A stretch of 64,000 bases of DNA, from the NCBI GenBank assembly GCA_020633125.1, contig JACKEH010000006.1:118385-182384 (forward strand), in the 5' to 3' direction. The notes under the pieces were generated by a model that made no database searches, was not told where the DNA came from, and saw nothing but the letters and a program-made list of their open reading frames with translations. A program made the position numbers and the translations under genes. Below are positions 18,379 through 26,471 of this stretch, piece by piece. The DNA comes from Sandaracinus sp. GTDB lineage: Bacteria > Myxococcota_A > Polyangia > Polyangiales > Houyiibacteriaceae. Position 1 is the first letter of the stretch. Each line of letters opens with the position of its first letter.

Positions 18379-19134
18379 TCAGCCGACGAGGGAACGCGCG
18401 GCTTCCGCGAAGATGTCTGCGAGCTCGCCGTAGAGCGCGTCGCCCTCGGCCGCGGTCGCGTCGGCGGGCCACCCGAAGTAGGCCTGCGGTCCGCCCGCTT
18501 CTTCGAAGCTCTGTTTGCCCTCGCGAATCGCGACGCTGAGCGAGCTCGGGTTCGGCGCCAGCTCGGCCTGCACGTCGCGCCGAACCAAGAAGGGATCGGC
18601 GGCCAGCACGAGGCTCGTCTCGTAGCGTCCCGCGTGGCAGGCGCCGCTCTTGAACTCGTCGCCGAGGCGCAGCGCGTGCGGCTTGCGCGTCACGTCGGGG
18701 AAGACGCCCTTCGCGCCCTTCGCGAGGGCTTCGGCGAGTCCTTCGCGGAGCGCCTGCAGGTTGCCGGGCTCGAGGTGCGCGTTGCAGATCACGACCCCGG
18801 CGAAGCCGGCGCGGTGCGTCGCGAGCACGACGTCACGCACGAGCGCGCGAGCGGTCTCGATCGGGATCGAGAGCGTTCCGTCGAAGCCGGCCGCGAACTC
18901 GGTCACGGCGTAGGCGAGCGGCGGAAGCACGACGCTCGGAATGCCGTCCGCGCGAAGGAGCCGACACGCGCGCAGCGCCGCGGTCTTCGAGATCACGACG
19001 TCGGTGCCGAGCGGAAGATGCGGCCCGTGGGCCTCGGTGGCGCCGGCGGGAAGCAGCGCGACGGCGCCCGCCATCTGGCGGGCTTCTTCGAAGGTCAGCT
19101 CGTCGAGCTGAAGGCGGGGCTCGTCGGACGGCAT
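18379..19134 (-). CDS. Creatininase-family amidohydrolase
   Basis: This 251-residue protein belongs to the creatinine amidohydrolase family, metal-dependent hydrolases that open cyclic amides or related bonds and include the mycofactocin protein MftE. Metal-ligand motifs are visible: GATEAHGPHLPLGTDV near the start, ICNAHLEPGN in the middle and GACHAGRYETSL further on. The start at ATG 19134 sits 16 bp after the stop of the acyl-CoA ligase gene on the same strand, so the two are probably co-transcribed. An ATG at 19182 would overlap the ligase and is less likely. The substrate cannot be read from sequence, and no mycofactocin genes are nearby. The ligase neighbour suggests a catabolic role. 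Confidence 0.88.
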   Translation of the reverse strand: MPSDEPRLQLDELTFEEARQMAGAVALLPAGATEAHGPHLPLGTDVVISKTAALRACRLLRADGIPSVVLPPLAYAVTEFAAGFDGTLSIPIETARALVRDVVLATHRAGFAGVVICNAHLEPGNLQALREGLAEALAKGAKGVFPDVTRKPHALRLGDEFKSGACHAGRYETSLVLAADPFLVRRDVQAELAPNPSSLSVAIREGKQSFEEAGGPQAYFGWPADATAAEGDALYGELADIFAEAARSLVG

Positions 19135-19150
19135 GGAGCTCCTCGGGTCG

Positions 19151-20692
19151 TCAGCGCAGCTCGCGGCGCAACACTTTGCCACGGTCGTTGCGAGGAAGGT
19201 CGGGCACGAACGCGACCTCCCGTGGGAACTTGTAGCGTGTCAGGCGCGCCTTCGCGTGCTCTTGCAGCTCGCTCACGAGCGCATCGCTCTCTTCGACCCC
19301 TTCGCGGAGCACGACGAAAGCCTTCGGAATCGTCAGGCCGGCGTCGTCGTCGACGCCCACGACCGCGCACTCGCGCACCGACGGATGCGTCGCCAGGCAG
19401 TCTTCGATCTCGAGCGGCGAGACGAACTGGCCACGCACCTTGAGCATGTCGTCGGCGCGGCCGGCGTAGAGGTACGCGCCGTCCTCTCTTCGCGTGAAGA
19501 GATCGGCGGTGACGCACCAATCCGCGCGGAAGGTCGCGCGCGACGCGTCTTGGCGGTTCCAATAGCAGAGCGCTGCCGACTCGCCACGCACCCAGAGGCG
19601 CCCCATCTCGCCGTCCGCGACGTCGTTCCCGTCCGCGTCGACGATGCGCAGCTCGTAACCCTCGACGGGTGTACCGAGCGTTCCGGGCCGCACGTCGCCG
19701 GGTTTGTTCGTGCAGTAGATGTGGAACATCTCCGCGCTTCCGATGCCGTCGAGCACCTCGGCCTTCGGGAAACGTTCCTGCCAACGCACGAGCAGCTCCG
19801 GCGGCAACGCTTCGCCCGCGGAAAGACAGATGCGAACGCTGTCGAGCGACGGGCGTGGCTCGAGGTCGACGAGCTGCCGAATCATCGCGGGCACGTTCGT
19901 GAGCACCGTGACGCCGTGTTTTTCGACGTGCTCCGCGATGCGCTCGGGCGTGGGCTTGTCGGGGAAGAGCACCGCCGTGCCGCCCACCGCGAACGGGAAC
20001 ATCAAGTTGGTGCCCGTGCCGTAGCCGAAGAAGAGGCGCGAGACGGAGACGAAGACGTCGTCCTCGCGAAGGCCGAGCGTGCGCTTCGCGTAGACCTCGG
20101 TGTTGAACGCGAAGTGACGATGGAAGTGGACCGCGCCCTTCGGCTTGCCCGTGGTCCCGCTCGTGAAGAGCCACCCCGCCACGTCGTCCGCGAGGGTGTC
20201 GGCGTTGTCGGTGTGCGACGGTGCTTCGGCGAGCGCGTCTTCCCAACGCGCCCAGGTCTTCGGGGCTTCGTTCGCGCCGACGACGAAGCGCGCGCGGCAG
20301 CGCTCGGGCATCTGCGCGGGCAACCGTTCGACCACGTCGGCGTGCGCGACGACCGCGCGGCAGCGTGTGTACTCGAGCAGGTACGCGAGCTCTTCGGGCG
20401 TCGCGAGCGGGTTGGCCATGCAGAAGACCGCGCCGGCCTTCAGCGTTCCGAACCACGCCTCGACGAAGGGCATGCCGTCGAAGAGCAAGAGGAGCACGCG
20501 GTCTTCGAGGTCGATGCCGCGCGCGCGAAGCGCATGGCTCGCGCGGTTCGAACGCTCTTGCACCTGGGCGTAGGTCCAGCGCTCGTCGCCCACGGCCACC
20601 GCGGTTCGATCCCCACGACCTTCCTCGACGCGCGCGTCCAGGTAGTAGTGCGCGAGGTTGAAGCGCTCGGGAAAGGTCGGAAGGTCCCCCAT
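19151..20692 (-). CDS. Benzoate-CoA-ligase-like acyl-CoA synthetase (AMP-binding)
   Basis: This 513-residue adenylate-forming ligase activates a carboxylic acid with ATP and joins it to CoA. The ATP-binding P-loop is LFTSGTTGKPKGAVHFH. Further family motifs are the DGIGSAEMFHIY block, YLYAGRADDMLKVRGQFVSP and the C-terminal lysine in RNDRGKVLRREL. The overall sequence resembles the benzoate-CoA ligase subfamily (GDRTAVAVGDERWTYAQVQ, GYGTGTNLMFPF). The start is ATG 20692; an ATG at 20770 adds an arginine-rich leader and is unlikely. It is followed 16 bp later by the creatininase-family gene. An aromatic acid substrate is plausible but not proven, since no ring-reduction or box-pathway genes are seen nearby. 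Confidence 0.9.
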   Translation of the reverse strand: MGDLPTFPERFNLAHYYLDARVEEGRGDRTAVAVGDERWTYAQVQERSNRASHALRARGIDLEDRVLLLLFDGMPFVEAWFGTLKAGAVFCMANPLATPEELAYLLEYTRCRAVVAHADVVERLPAQMPERCRARFVVGANEAPKTWARWEDALAEAPSHTDNADTLADDVAGWLFTSGTTGKPKGAVHFHRHFAFNTEVYAKRTLGLREDDVFVSVSRLFFGYGTGTNLMFPFAVGGTAVLFPDKPTPERIAEHVEKHGVTVLTNVPAMIRQLVDLEPRPSLDSVRICLSAGEALPPELLVRWQERFPKAEVLDGIGSAEMFHIYCTNKPGDVRPGTLGTPVEGYELRIVDADGNDVADGEMGRLWVRGESAALCYWNRQDASRATFRADWCVTADLFTRREDGAYLYAGRADDMLKVRGQFVSPLEIEDCLATHPSVRECAVVGVDDDAGLTIPKAFVVLREGVEESDALVSELQEHAKARLTRYKFPREVAFVPDLPRNDRGKVLRRELR

Positions 20693-20843
20693 GATCGGAG
20701 GCTTGGTAGCCCGGCCTTCGCCGCGCTTTCTGTGAGACGCGACACGGGCATGACGCGGCGAGAGCCTCACGCGGTCTTTCGCAGCGTCGACTCCTTCGGT
20801 GGTGCGACCGCCGTTTCGTGAGCGAACGCGGGCATCGCGGAGG

Positions 20844-21917
20844 TCACTCGCGGAGGAAGTAGCCGACCGCGCTGCGGCCGATGGCCAGCGTTCCCGCGCC
20901 CGCGATGCTCGCGCTGACGACGCTGCCGAGGCCAGGGATGGCCTTCACCGCCTGTTGGGCGCCCCAACGAAGGCCGAGACCGGCGGCGCCCACCGCGCCG
21001 ACACTGCCGACCCACTCGAGCGCCGTGCGGCGATCCCACGGGCGTCCGGAGAGGTAGGCGATGCTCGTGACCAACAAGCCTTGAAGGGGCGCGAGCAGCG
21101 CCATGTCGGCGAGCGGAATCGGGGCGACGGCGACGGTCACCGCGAGGGTCGAGCTCGCACGGGTGATCGCGGTGGCGACCCGACGGCGCGTGCGACGCGC
21201 GCCCGAGAGCGCGCGTGCGCCTTCGACGCGTGCTGGGTCGGGGAGGGTCTCGGCGACGCGTTCGGCGAGGTCGTCGACGCCGACCGACGCGAGCCCGTCG
21301 CGAAGGCCGACCGCCGCGACTTCGACGCCGTGCAGACCCGCGTCGGCGAGCTGCTTGGCGAAGGGCGCTCGTGCCGGCGCGCCCGTGATGGGCGGTGGCT
21401 GAACGAGCACGGGCACGAACGCTGGCGCGCGCTCGCCCCGTGCTTCCGCGCCGGCCAGGGTGCGTACGACCGCGTCGAGGTGATGGCCGAGGCCCGCGTC
21501 GACCTCCGCGGGGGTCGCCACGAGGAAGAGCACGTCGGGGAGACGTTTGCTCAGCGCTTCGGCGGCCCCGAGCGGAGGGGTCGCGAGCACCTCGAGGTGG
21601 CGGTCGTCGGCGTCGAGCCGGAGCCAGCCGTCTTCGTCGCCGGTCGTCCGCGGGGTCGCATCCAAGAGCGCGGCGAGCAACGAGGCGACCCCGGCGTCGG
21701 GCGTCGCGACGAAGGCGAAGCGTGGAACCCGGCGCTCGTACACGAGGCGCGAGAGGCTCTGAAGGTCTCGCTTGATCACACCGACGAAAGGCACGCGATC
21801 GAGGACGGCGAGCAGCTCGTCCCACCCCTCGGTGTCGAGCCCCGGCGCCGGACGCGCGGTCTCTTCGTCGTCTTCGGGCAAGCCGAGCTCGGGCTCGTCG
21901 TGGCGGGGGTCGGTCAT
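20844..21917 (-). CDS. DUF697 membrane protein with degenerate GTPase-like N-terminus
   Basis: The C-terminal 110 residues match the DUF697 pattern: hydrophobic helices around IPLADMALLAPLQGLLVTSI, then AIPGLGSVVSASIAGAGTLA and IGRSAVGYFLRE at the end. DUF697 is usually attached to Era/YcjX-type GTPase domains. Here the N-terminal half has the position of the P-loop (FAFVATPDAGVASLLAALLD) but lacks the GxxxxGK[ST] lysine, so nucleotide binding is doubtful. The 357-residue protein starts at ATG 21917; the frame is open further upstream but looks non-coding. It is probably an inner-membrane protein of unknown function, and it is divergent from no obvious partner GTPase. Confidence 0.78.
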   Translation of the reverse strand: MTDPRHDEPELGLPEDDEETARPAPGLDTEGWDELLAVLDRVPFVGVIKRDLQSLSRLVYERRVPRFAFVATPDAGVASLLAALLDATPRTTGDEDGWLRLDADDRHLEVLATPPLGAAEALSKRLPDVLFLVATPAEVDAGLGHHLDAVVRTLAGAEARGERAPAFVPVLVQPPPITGAPARAPFAKQLADAGLHGVEVAAVGLRDGLASVGVDDLAERVAETLPDPARVEGARALSGARRTRRRVATAITRASSTLAVTVAVAPIPLADMALLAPLQGLLVTSIAYLSGRPWDRRTALEWVGSVGAVGAAGLGLRWGAQQAVKAIPGLGSVVSASIAGAGTLAIGRSAVGYFLRE

Positions 21918-22122
21918 GGTCGTCTCGCTCTCGGGAACGGCGGGAGAGGGGCGAAGAAGGCTGGCTCGGCGGTTCGGCGTCAATTCTTCCCGTGGCCGCG
22001 GCCCGTGGCAAGCGCGCCGGGCGCACCGGCCCTCTACGCACGAGCCGTAGAGAACATTCACGGCCCGCCGGAGGGCCGCGCAGTCCGTCGAGAACGTCGC
22101 CGTGTCCCGAGCCGTGAGCGCT

Positions 22123-23313
22123 TCAGGCGCGCGACAGCTGGTCGCCGACTCGAATCGAACCGCCGTCGACGACACGTGCGTAGATGCCACGACGACGGGC
22201 TTCGCGAACCGATTTGTGATTCACGAAACGCAAGGCCTCCGGGCCGAAGCGCGCGGCGAGCTTGCGGCAACCGAGGTGAGGCTCGTCGGTGATCTCCAAC
22301 GACGTCTCGCCGAGGCGAAGCCGGTCGCCGGTCTTCAGCGACGCCATCGAGAGGTCGAAGCTCACGAAGAGGTTGTCGCCGAAGAGCTCCCAATCCTCAC
22401 GACCGGCGATGGCGTCGGCGACCCGCGCGTCCATCAGGGTCAGCTGACGTTCGGGGTTGCCGTCGAGCGTCGCCCAATCGTCGCCCTCGAGCCCGCCTTC
22501 GACGCTGAGCCGCGCGGTGTCGACCACGAGGCGCTCGTGTTTGGCGGGTCGAATCACGATTTTCTCGAGCCGGCCCGAGGCCTCGGGCGCTTCGCGCAAA
22601 CGGGACTCCATCTCGGCGGTCGCGCGGTGTTGCGCCGCGATTCGCCCGTAGGGCGGTGGCCCGAGACGCGTGTCCAGACGCTCACGCCACGCGCGAAGCA
22701 CGTCGTGCTCGATGAAGAGCTGCGCGACGCGGTCGGGCGCGCCGAGGTCCATCATCTGAAACTGGGAGAGCAGCGCGAGGTCCGCGAGGGTCGGCTCGCG
22801 TCCGACGAGGAAAGGCCGATGACGGAGCGAACGAATCGTCGGCCGAAGCACGCCGACCAGGCCTGCGTAGAGCGTGTCGGCTTCTGCCTCCCACGTGCGA
22901 AGGCAACCGGTGCCGAACTTTCGTTCCTTCACGAAGGTGAAGAGCGCGCGCTCGAAGGGGCGGTCGAAACGCTCCGCGATCTGTGGGGACGCGAGTCGGA
23001 ACGCGAAGTCTTCGACCGCGCCGTTCGCGAAGTCGACGAACGCCCACACGAGCGCGGCGTCGCCTTCCGGCACCAACGCGGCGACACGCGGCTCGTGCTC
23101 CACCAGGTGCTCCACGATGCGTCGCGAATCCACGAGAACGGTGCCGTCGTCGAGCTCGAGCACGGGCACTTGAATGTAGCCGCCGGTCAGCGTGGCGAGC
23201 GCGTCGCGATCGCCGTAGCGCACGTCGACGAGCTCGAAGGGCACCTTGGCGAGATCGAGCGTGGATTGAACGAAGCGGGCGTAGCAGCTGTAGTCCAAGC
23301 GATGCAGGCGCAT
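22123..23313 (-). CDS. Glutathione S-transferase-like domain fused to a MOSC domain
   Basis: This is a 396-residue fusion. Residues 1-80 form a thioredoxin-fold GST N-domain (MRLHRLDYSCYARFVQSTLD, with cis-Pro in VPVLELDDG and DSRRIVEHL), and residues 90-220 form the helical GST C-domain. From about residue 250 a MOSC domain follows (VEGGLEGDD, RQLTLMDARVADAI, LFGDNLFVSFDLS), with the conserved cysteine at about 349 in HLGCRKL. MOSC domains receive sulfur for molybdenum cofactor or act in YiiM- and mARC-type reductions of N-hydroxylated compounds. A detoxification role combining thiol chemistry with MOSC chemistry is inferred. There are no molybdenum genes nearby. Structured repeat C lies 121 bp upstream of its start. 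Confidence 0.88.
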   Translation of the reverse strand: MRLHRLDYSCYARFVQSTLDLAKVPFELVDVRYGDRDALATLTGGYIQVPVLELDDGTVLVDSRRIVEHLVEHEPRVAALVPEGDAALVWAFVDFANGAVEDFAFRLASPQIAERFDRPFERALFTFVKERKFGTGCLRTWEAEADTLYAGLVGVLRPTIRSLRHRPFLVGREPTLADLALLSQFQMMDLGAPDRVAQLFIEHDVLRAWRERLDTRLGPPPYGRIAAQHRATAEMESRLREAPEASGRLEKIVIRPAKHERLVVDTARLSVEGGLEGDDWATLDGNPERQLTLMDARVADAIAGREDWELFGDNLFVSFDLSMASLKTGDRLRLGETSLEITDEPHLGCRKLAARFGPEALRFVNHKSVREARRRGIYARVVDGGSIRVGDQLSRA

Positions 23314-23434
23314 GACGTCTCCTTCGAGGCGCGGACTATCGCACGTGCGCAGCCACGACGCCGCGCGGGGAACGGGCCTACGGGCCGTCGATGCTCCACG
23401 CGTGGCGTGCTCGTGCCGAACGCTGACGACCGGC

Positions 23435-23573
23435 GCTCAGAGCACGAATCCGTTGCACTGATTCATGCTCTTCCTTCTCTTCGAGGGCAAAGCCGGATTG
23501 GGGCCCCCTCCCACCACCGAGCATCCCCTGCACTCGCACGGATTGAATCCGTGCAAGTGGGGGCTGCTCTCAG
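23435..23573 (-). repeat. Dispersed structured repeat, copy C
   Basis: This copy is in the opposite orientation to A, starting CTCAGAGCACGAATCC and ending GCTGCTCTCAG. It contains the hairpin GCACGGATTGAATCCGTGC near 23536-23554 and the GGGGCCCCCTCCCACC middle. It lies between the leftward J-domain gene and the leftward GST-MOSC gene. The J-domain stop codon (TCA at 23570-23572) is the last part of the repeat. Confidence 0.88.
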
Positions 23574-24121
23574 AAGCGCTGCATCCAGGAGGGCCGGCGC
23601 CGCTCCCACACCATCGTACCGACCGCAACGAACGCGAAGGCGACGCTCAGCACGGACAAGCCGAGGAGCCCGAACCGCCACTGGAGCAGGCCTAGCGCGA
23701 AGAGGGCCATCGCGAAGAGCGGAAGACGGGCTTCGGGCGCGAGCTCGAAGATCGGCTCGGGACGGGGGGCCTCGAGGCTCTCGATCAACGCCTCGACCCG
23801 CGGGTCCAGCGGCGCGGCCGCATCGTCCTCGCGGGGGCGGAGCGGCAACGCGCATCGGGGGCACTCGTGCCCGATCGTGAACCCGTCGCCGCAGCCGACG
23901 CAGCGCAGCGGCGCAGGAGGTGGCGCGCTTCGCTTCGCCTTCCACGGCAGGCCACGAAGCCGCGCGAGCGCTCGCCGCCGAAGACCTTCGAGGCGCTTGA
24001 AGTTCTCTTCGGCGCGCGGGTCGTCGGGGTTGGCGTCCGGGTGGTGCCGGCGGGCGAGCTCTCGCCAGAGGCGCGCGAGGGAACGTTCGTCACGCACGTG
24101 GGCGAAGGGGTCGTACGCCAT
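23570..24121 (-). CDS. J-domain protein with zinc ribbon and C-terminal membrane anchor
   Basis: This 183-residue protein starts MAYDPFAHVRDERSLARLW at ATG 24121 and carries the J-domain signature HPD (residues 27-29) in ARRHHPDANPDD, which stimulates Hsp70/DnaK ATPase. After a basic linker there is a Cys4 zinc ribbon (CVGCGDG, then CPRC). Two hydrophobic helices close to the C-terminus suggest an inner-membrane tail with the J-domain in the cytoplasm. A membrane-targeted co-chaperone for DnaK is the likely role. Its TGA stop is formed by the end of structured repeat C. Confidence 0.85.
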   Translation of the reverse strand: MAYDPFAHVRDERSLARLWRELARRHHPDANPDDPRAEENFKRLEGLRRRALARLRGLPWKAKRSAPPPAPLRCVGCGDGFTIGHECPRCALPLRPREDDAAAPLDPRVEALIESLEAPRPEPIFELAPEARLPLFAMALFALGLLQWRFGLLGLSVLSVAFAFVAVGTMVWERRRPSWMQRF

Positions 24122-24331
24122 GGGGCCTCCAGACAACCTCGAGCGGCCGAGGTTCCCTCGTCTACGCTCGACGCCCACGATTCTCCCCAAAAAAACTCGT
24201 TCGAGTCATCGTCTTCGAGGTCACCCCGACCCGCGCTCGCGCGTGGGGGCGGTGACGTGGGGTCCACTGTGAGCCTCCCTCGCGCCCCGACGCGCTTGCG
24301 CGTGGGGGCGAGTTGAGGCGGACTGACGCCC

Positions 24332-25228
24332 TCACTCCACGAGGCGCAGTCGAACCAGCCGCGAGCGGCGTCCCTCGGTGACCGCGACCGTCAGGGTGGG
24401 GCGCTCTCCCGGCGTCCACACCATCGCGTCGATCGGACCGGCGAAGGTCGTCTCCGCGATGGGCTCGGCACTTCGCTCGGTTGGTGGAAGATCCGCCAGG
24501 CGCCAGACGGCGACGCGCCCGTCGGCGCCACCCGTCGCCAATCGGCCGTCCGCGACCGCCATCGCACGCCCCGCGCCGAGGTGTGCGACCAGTGTCGTCG
24601 ACGAACCGTCCGACACGCTCCACACGACCATTTGGCCGTTGGCATCCAGCGCGAGCACACGCTCTTCGGTGACGCTTGCCGCTGCGATCGCGTAGTGGGG
24701 GCGCGTGAGCTCGCGAAGCTCGCCTTCGAGAAGCCACACCCGGTGACCCGCCGCGACGACTCGCTCACCGTCGAACGCGATCACGTCGGCGCCCGGCACC
24801 GACCAGGTTCGTTCGCCCGTGACCAGCTCGCGGCTCGACGCCTCGCCGCGGAGCCACCACCACGCGTCGCGGAGCCAGACCCCGGTTTGCACGGCGGGAC
24901 CTTCGGGGATGGGGAGCTCCGTCGGCGTCTCGTCGCGCAGCTCGTAGGGCCACGCCCGGACCACGCCCTCGGCGACCGACACGGGCGCTCCGAGGTAGGC
25001 CGGTGCATCGAACGACCGATCGCCCATCGCGAGCGACCCCCGGCTCCCCATCACGGGAACGTCGCGCATCCACCCCAACGAGAGAATCGGGCGGGCGGGT
25101 TGCGCGAGCTCGTCGGCTAGCTCCAGACGCGGACCGTCGACCGGGGCCAGCGGAGCCGAGACCGACGAGGGATCGGAGCCGCAACGACACGCGGTGATCA
25201 AGACGAGCAGGAGCGAGGTCGGGCGCAC
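24332..25228 (-). CDS. Lipoprotein with WD40-like propeller repeats
   Basis: The GTG at 25228 opens a 298-residue protein with a lipoprotein signal (MRPTSLLLVLITACRCG). The mature part has weak repeats ending in VW or W-[KR]-like strands, for example VLALDANGQMVVWSVSDG and LATGGADGRVAVWRLAD, which are typical WD40 blades. It is therefore probably a lipid-anchored propeller facing the periplasm or cell surface, with no catalytic residues visible. Immediately upstream of the start codon lies the 165-bp inverted-repeat element, whose left end is only 11 bp from the GTG. That element therefore probably supplies or disrupts the promoter. Confidence 0.75.
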   Translation of the reverse strand: MRPTSLLLVLITACRCGSDPSSVSAPLAPVDGPRLELADELAQPARPILSLGWMRDVPVMGSRGSLAMGDRSFDAPAYLGAPVSVAEGVVRAWPYELRDETPTELPIPEGPAVQTGVWLRDAWWWLRGEASSRELVTGERTWSVPGADVIAFDGERVVAAGHRVWLLEGELRELTRPHYAIAAASVTEERVLALDANGQMVVWSVSDGSSTTLVAHLGAGRAMAVADGRLATGGADGRVAVWRLADLPPTERSAEPIAETTFAGPIDAMVWTPGERPTLTVAVTEGRRSRLVRLRLVE

Positions 25229-25239
25229 GTCGCCGATCT

Positions 25240-25404
25240 AGTACACCCGCCCGCAAGGTCGAACCGGGTATCCGCGGCCCTCGACGCGGATACCGCTCGC
25301 CGACCTCCTCGAATAGGCTTCGGCCTGTCCTTCGTCAGCGCGGCAAACGACCTCCACGCCGATCATCCACGGCAACCCGGTTCGACCTTGCGGGCGGGTG
25401 TACT
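25240..25404. mobile_element. MITE-like element with 30-bp perfect terminal inverted repeats, copy 1
   Basis: The left end 25240-25269 (AGTACACCCGCCCGCAAGGT and ten more bases) is the exact reverse complement of the right end 25375-25404. The 105-bp interior has no ORF of its own. It contains a smaller hairpin near 25270-25291 (TATCCGCGGCC with CGCGGATA) and the stretch TAGGCTTCGGCCTGTCC. No clear target duplication is visible. A decayed second copy lies at 39028-39189. Both copies lie next to gene starts, here between divergent lipoprotein genes. Confidence 0.8.
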
Positions 25405-25462
25405 GCAGACTGCGGCGAGGGCACCGCGCCCGGCGTGCGGTGTGTCGCGTATGCTCGTGCCC

Positions 25463-26284
25463 ATGCGCGCTTCGATCGCCTTCGCGCTCGTCCTCGTCGC
25501 CTGCGGTGGAGGCTCGACGGGGACGACGAGCCCCTCGACGGTTCGCTTCGACCCCGAGACCTACTTCCTGGAGATCGCCGCCACCCGCACCGACTTGGTG
25601 GTGGCACCCCAACGCAGCATCGAGGACCTCGAGGAGGCCAAGAACGCCGCGCGCGGAAACGAGCGGCGCACGCTCTTGATCGAGCTCGCGCGCGCCCACA
25701 TGGCGGCGGCCGGAACGAGCTCGAACCGGGACGAGCGTCGCCATCGGGACGCGGCGGAGCGTTTCGCGAAAGCGTCCGCGCAAGGCTCGCGCGACGCGGA
25801 GGTCAAAGCGCGTGCGGCGTTCGTGGAGCTCTGGCTCGCGTTTCGCGCCAGCCACCGAAGCGCGATGGGGCGCGCGACGCGTTTTTCGAGGCAACACGCG
25901 CAGAGCGGTGAGCTCGCGTTGCTCGCGTGGGTGATTCGCGGCGAGCTCGCGTTCGCGGCCGAGCAATGGGAGGACGCGCGCACCTCCTACCGTTACGTGC
26001 TCGGCGACCTCGAACATCCGCTCTACGCGTACGCGCTCTGGCGTACCGCGCGCAGTCACGCGGGCGCGGGCGACGCCGAGAGCGCACGCAGCACCACGAC
26101 CGAGGTGGTGCGCTTGGCGTGCCAGGAGACGAGCGAGCCGACGCGTCGTGTGGCCTTCGCCGCGGCGCGTGAGCTCGCCATCGGGTTGCGGGACGATTCG
26201 GACGGAGTGACGCGACCGGAGATCTGCGATCCGCCGGTCGAGACGCACGAAAACGGCGAGGCTGGTTGGCGGCCTCCCGAATGA
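25463..26284 (+). CDS. Hypothetical lipoprotein with TPR-like helical repeats
   Basis: ATG 25463 opens a 273-residue protein with the lipoprotein signal MRASIAFALVLVACGGGS; an ATG 12 bp earlier is an alternative. The mature region is helical with alternating small and aromatic residues. Examples are LLIELARAHMAAAG, VRAAFVELWLAFRAS-like segments and AEQWEDARTSYRYVLGDLEHPLYAYALW, which resemble tetratricopeptide repeats. Such lipoproteins often act as assembly or scaffold components of the envelope, but no partner is evident. It is divergent from the WD40-like lipoprotein and ends just before structured repeat D. Confidence 0.7.
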   Translation: MRASIAFALVLVACGGGSTGTTSPSTVRFDPETYFLEIAATRTDLVVAPQRSIEDLEEAKNAARGNERRTLLIELARAHMAAAGTSSNRDERRHRDAAERFAKASAQGSRDAEVKARAAFVELWLAFRASHRSAMGRATRFSRQHAQSGELALLAWVIRGELAFAAEQWEDARTSYRYVLGDLEHPLYAYALWRTARSHAGAGDAESARSTTTEVVRLACQETSEPTRRVAFAAARELAIGLRDDSDGVTRPEICDPPVETHENGEAGWRPPE

Positions 26285-26301
26285 TCGTTGCCGTCCTCCC
26301 T

Positions 26302-26471
26302 CTCAGAGCAGCCCCCACTTGCACGGATCGAATCCGTGCGAGTGCCGGGATGCTCGGTGGTCGGAGGGGGCCCCAAGCCGGCTTTGCCGGTTGGGGGAGG
26401 GGGCGTGCCGGCGCGCCGCCCCGCGAAGAGAAGGGAGAGCATGAATCGGTGCAACGGATTCGTGCTCTCAG
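26302..26471 (+). repeat. Dispersed structured repeat, copy D (best-preserved)
   Basis: This 170-bp copy has both ends intact: CTCAGAGCAGCCCCCACT at the left and CGGATTCGTGCTCTCAG at the right. It has three hairpins in order: CACTTGCACGGAT with ATCCGTGCGAGTG (loop CGA), a central AAGCCGGC/GCCGGTT within G-rich flanks, and GAGCATGAATC with GATTCGTGCTC. It lies between a rightward lipoprotein gene and a leftward SDR gene, and the SDR stop (TCA 26468-26470) is part of its right end. Confidence 0.9.
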
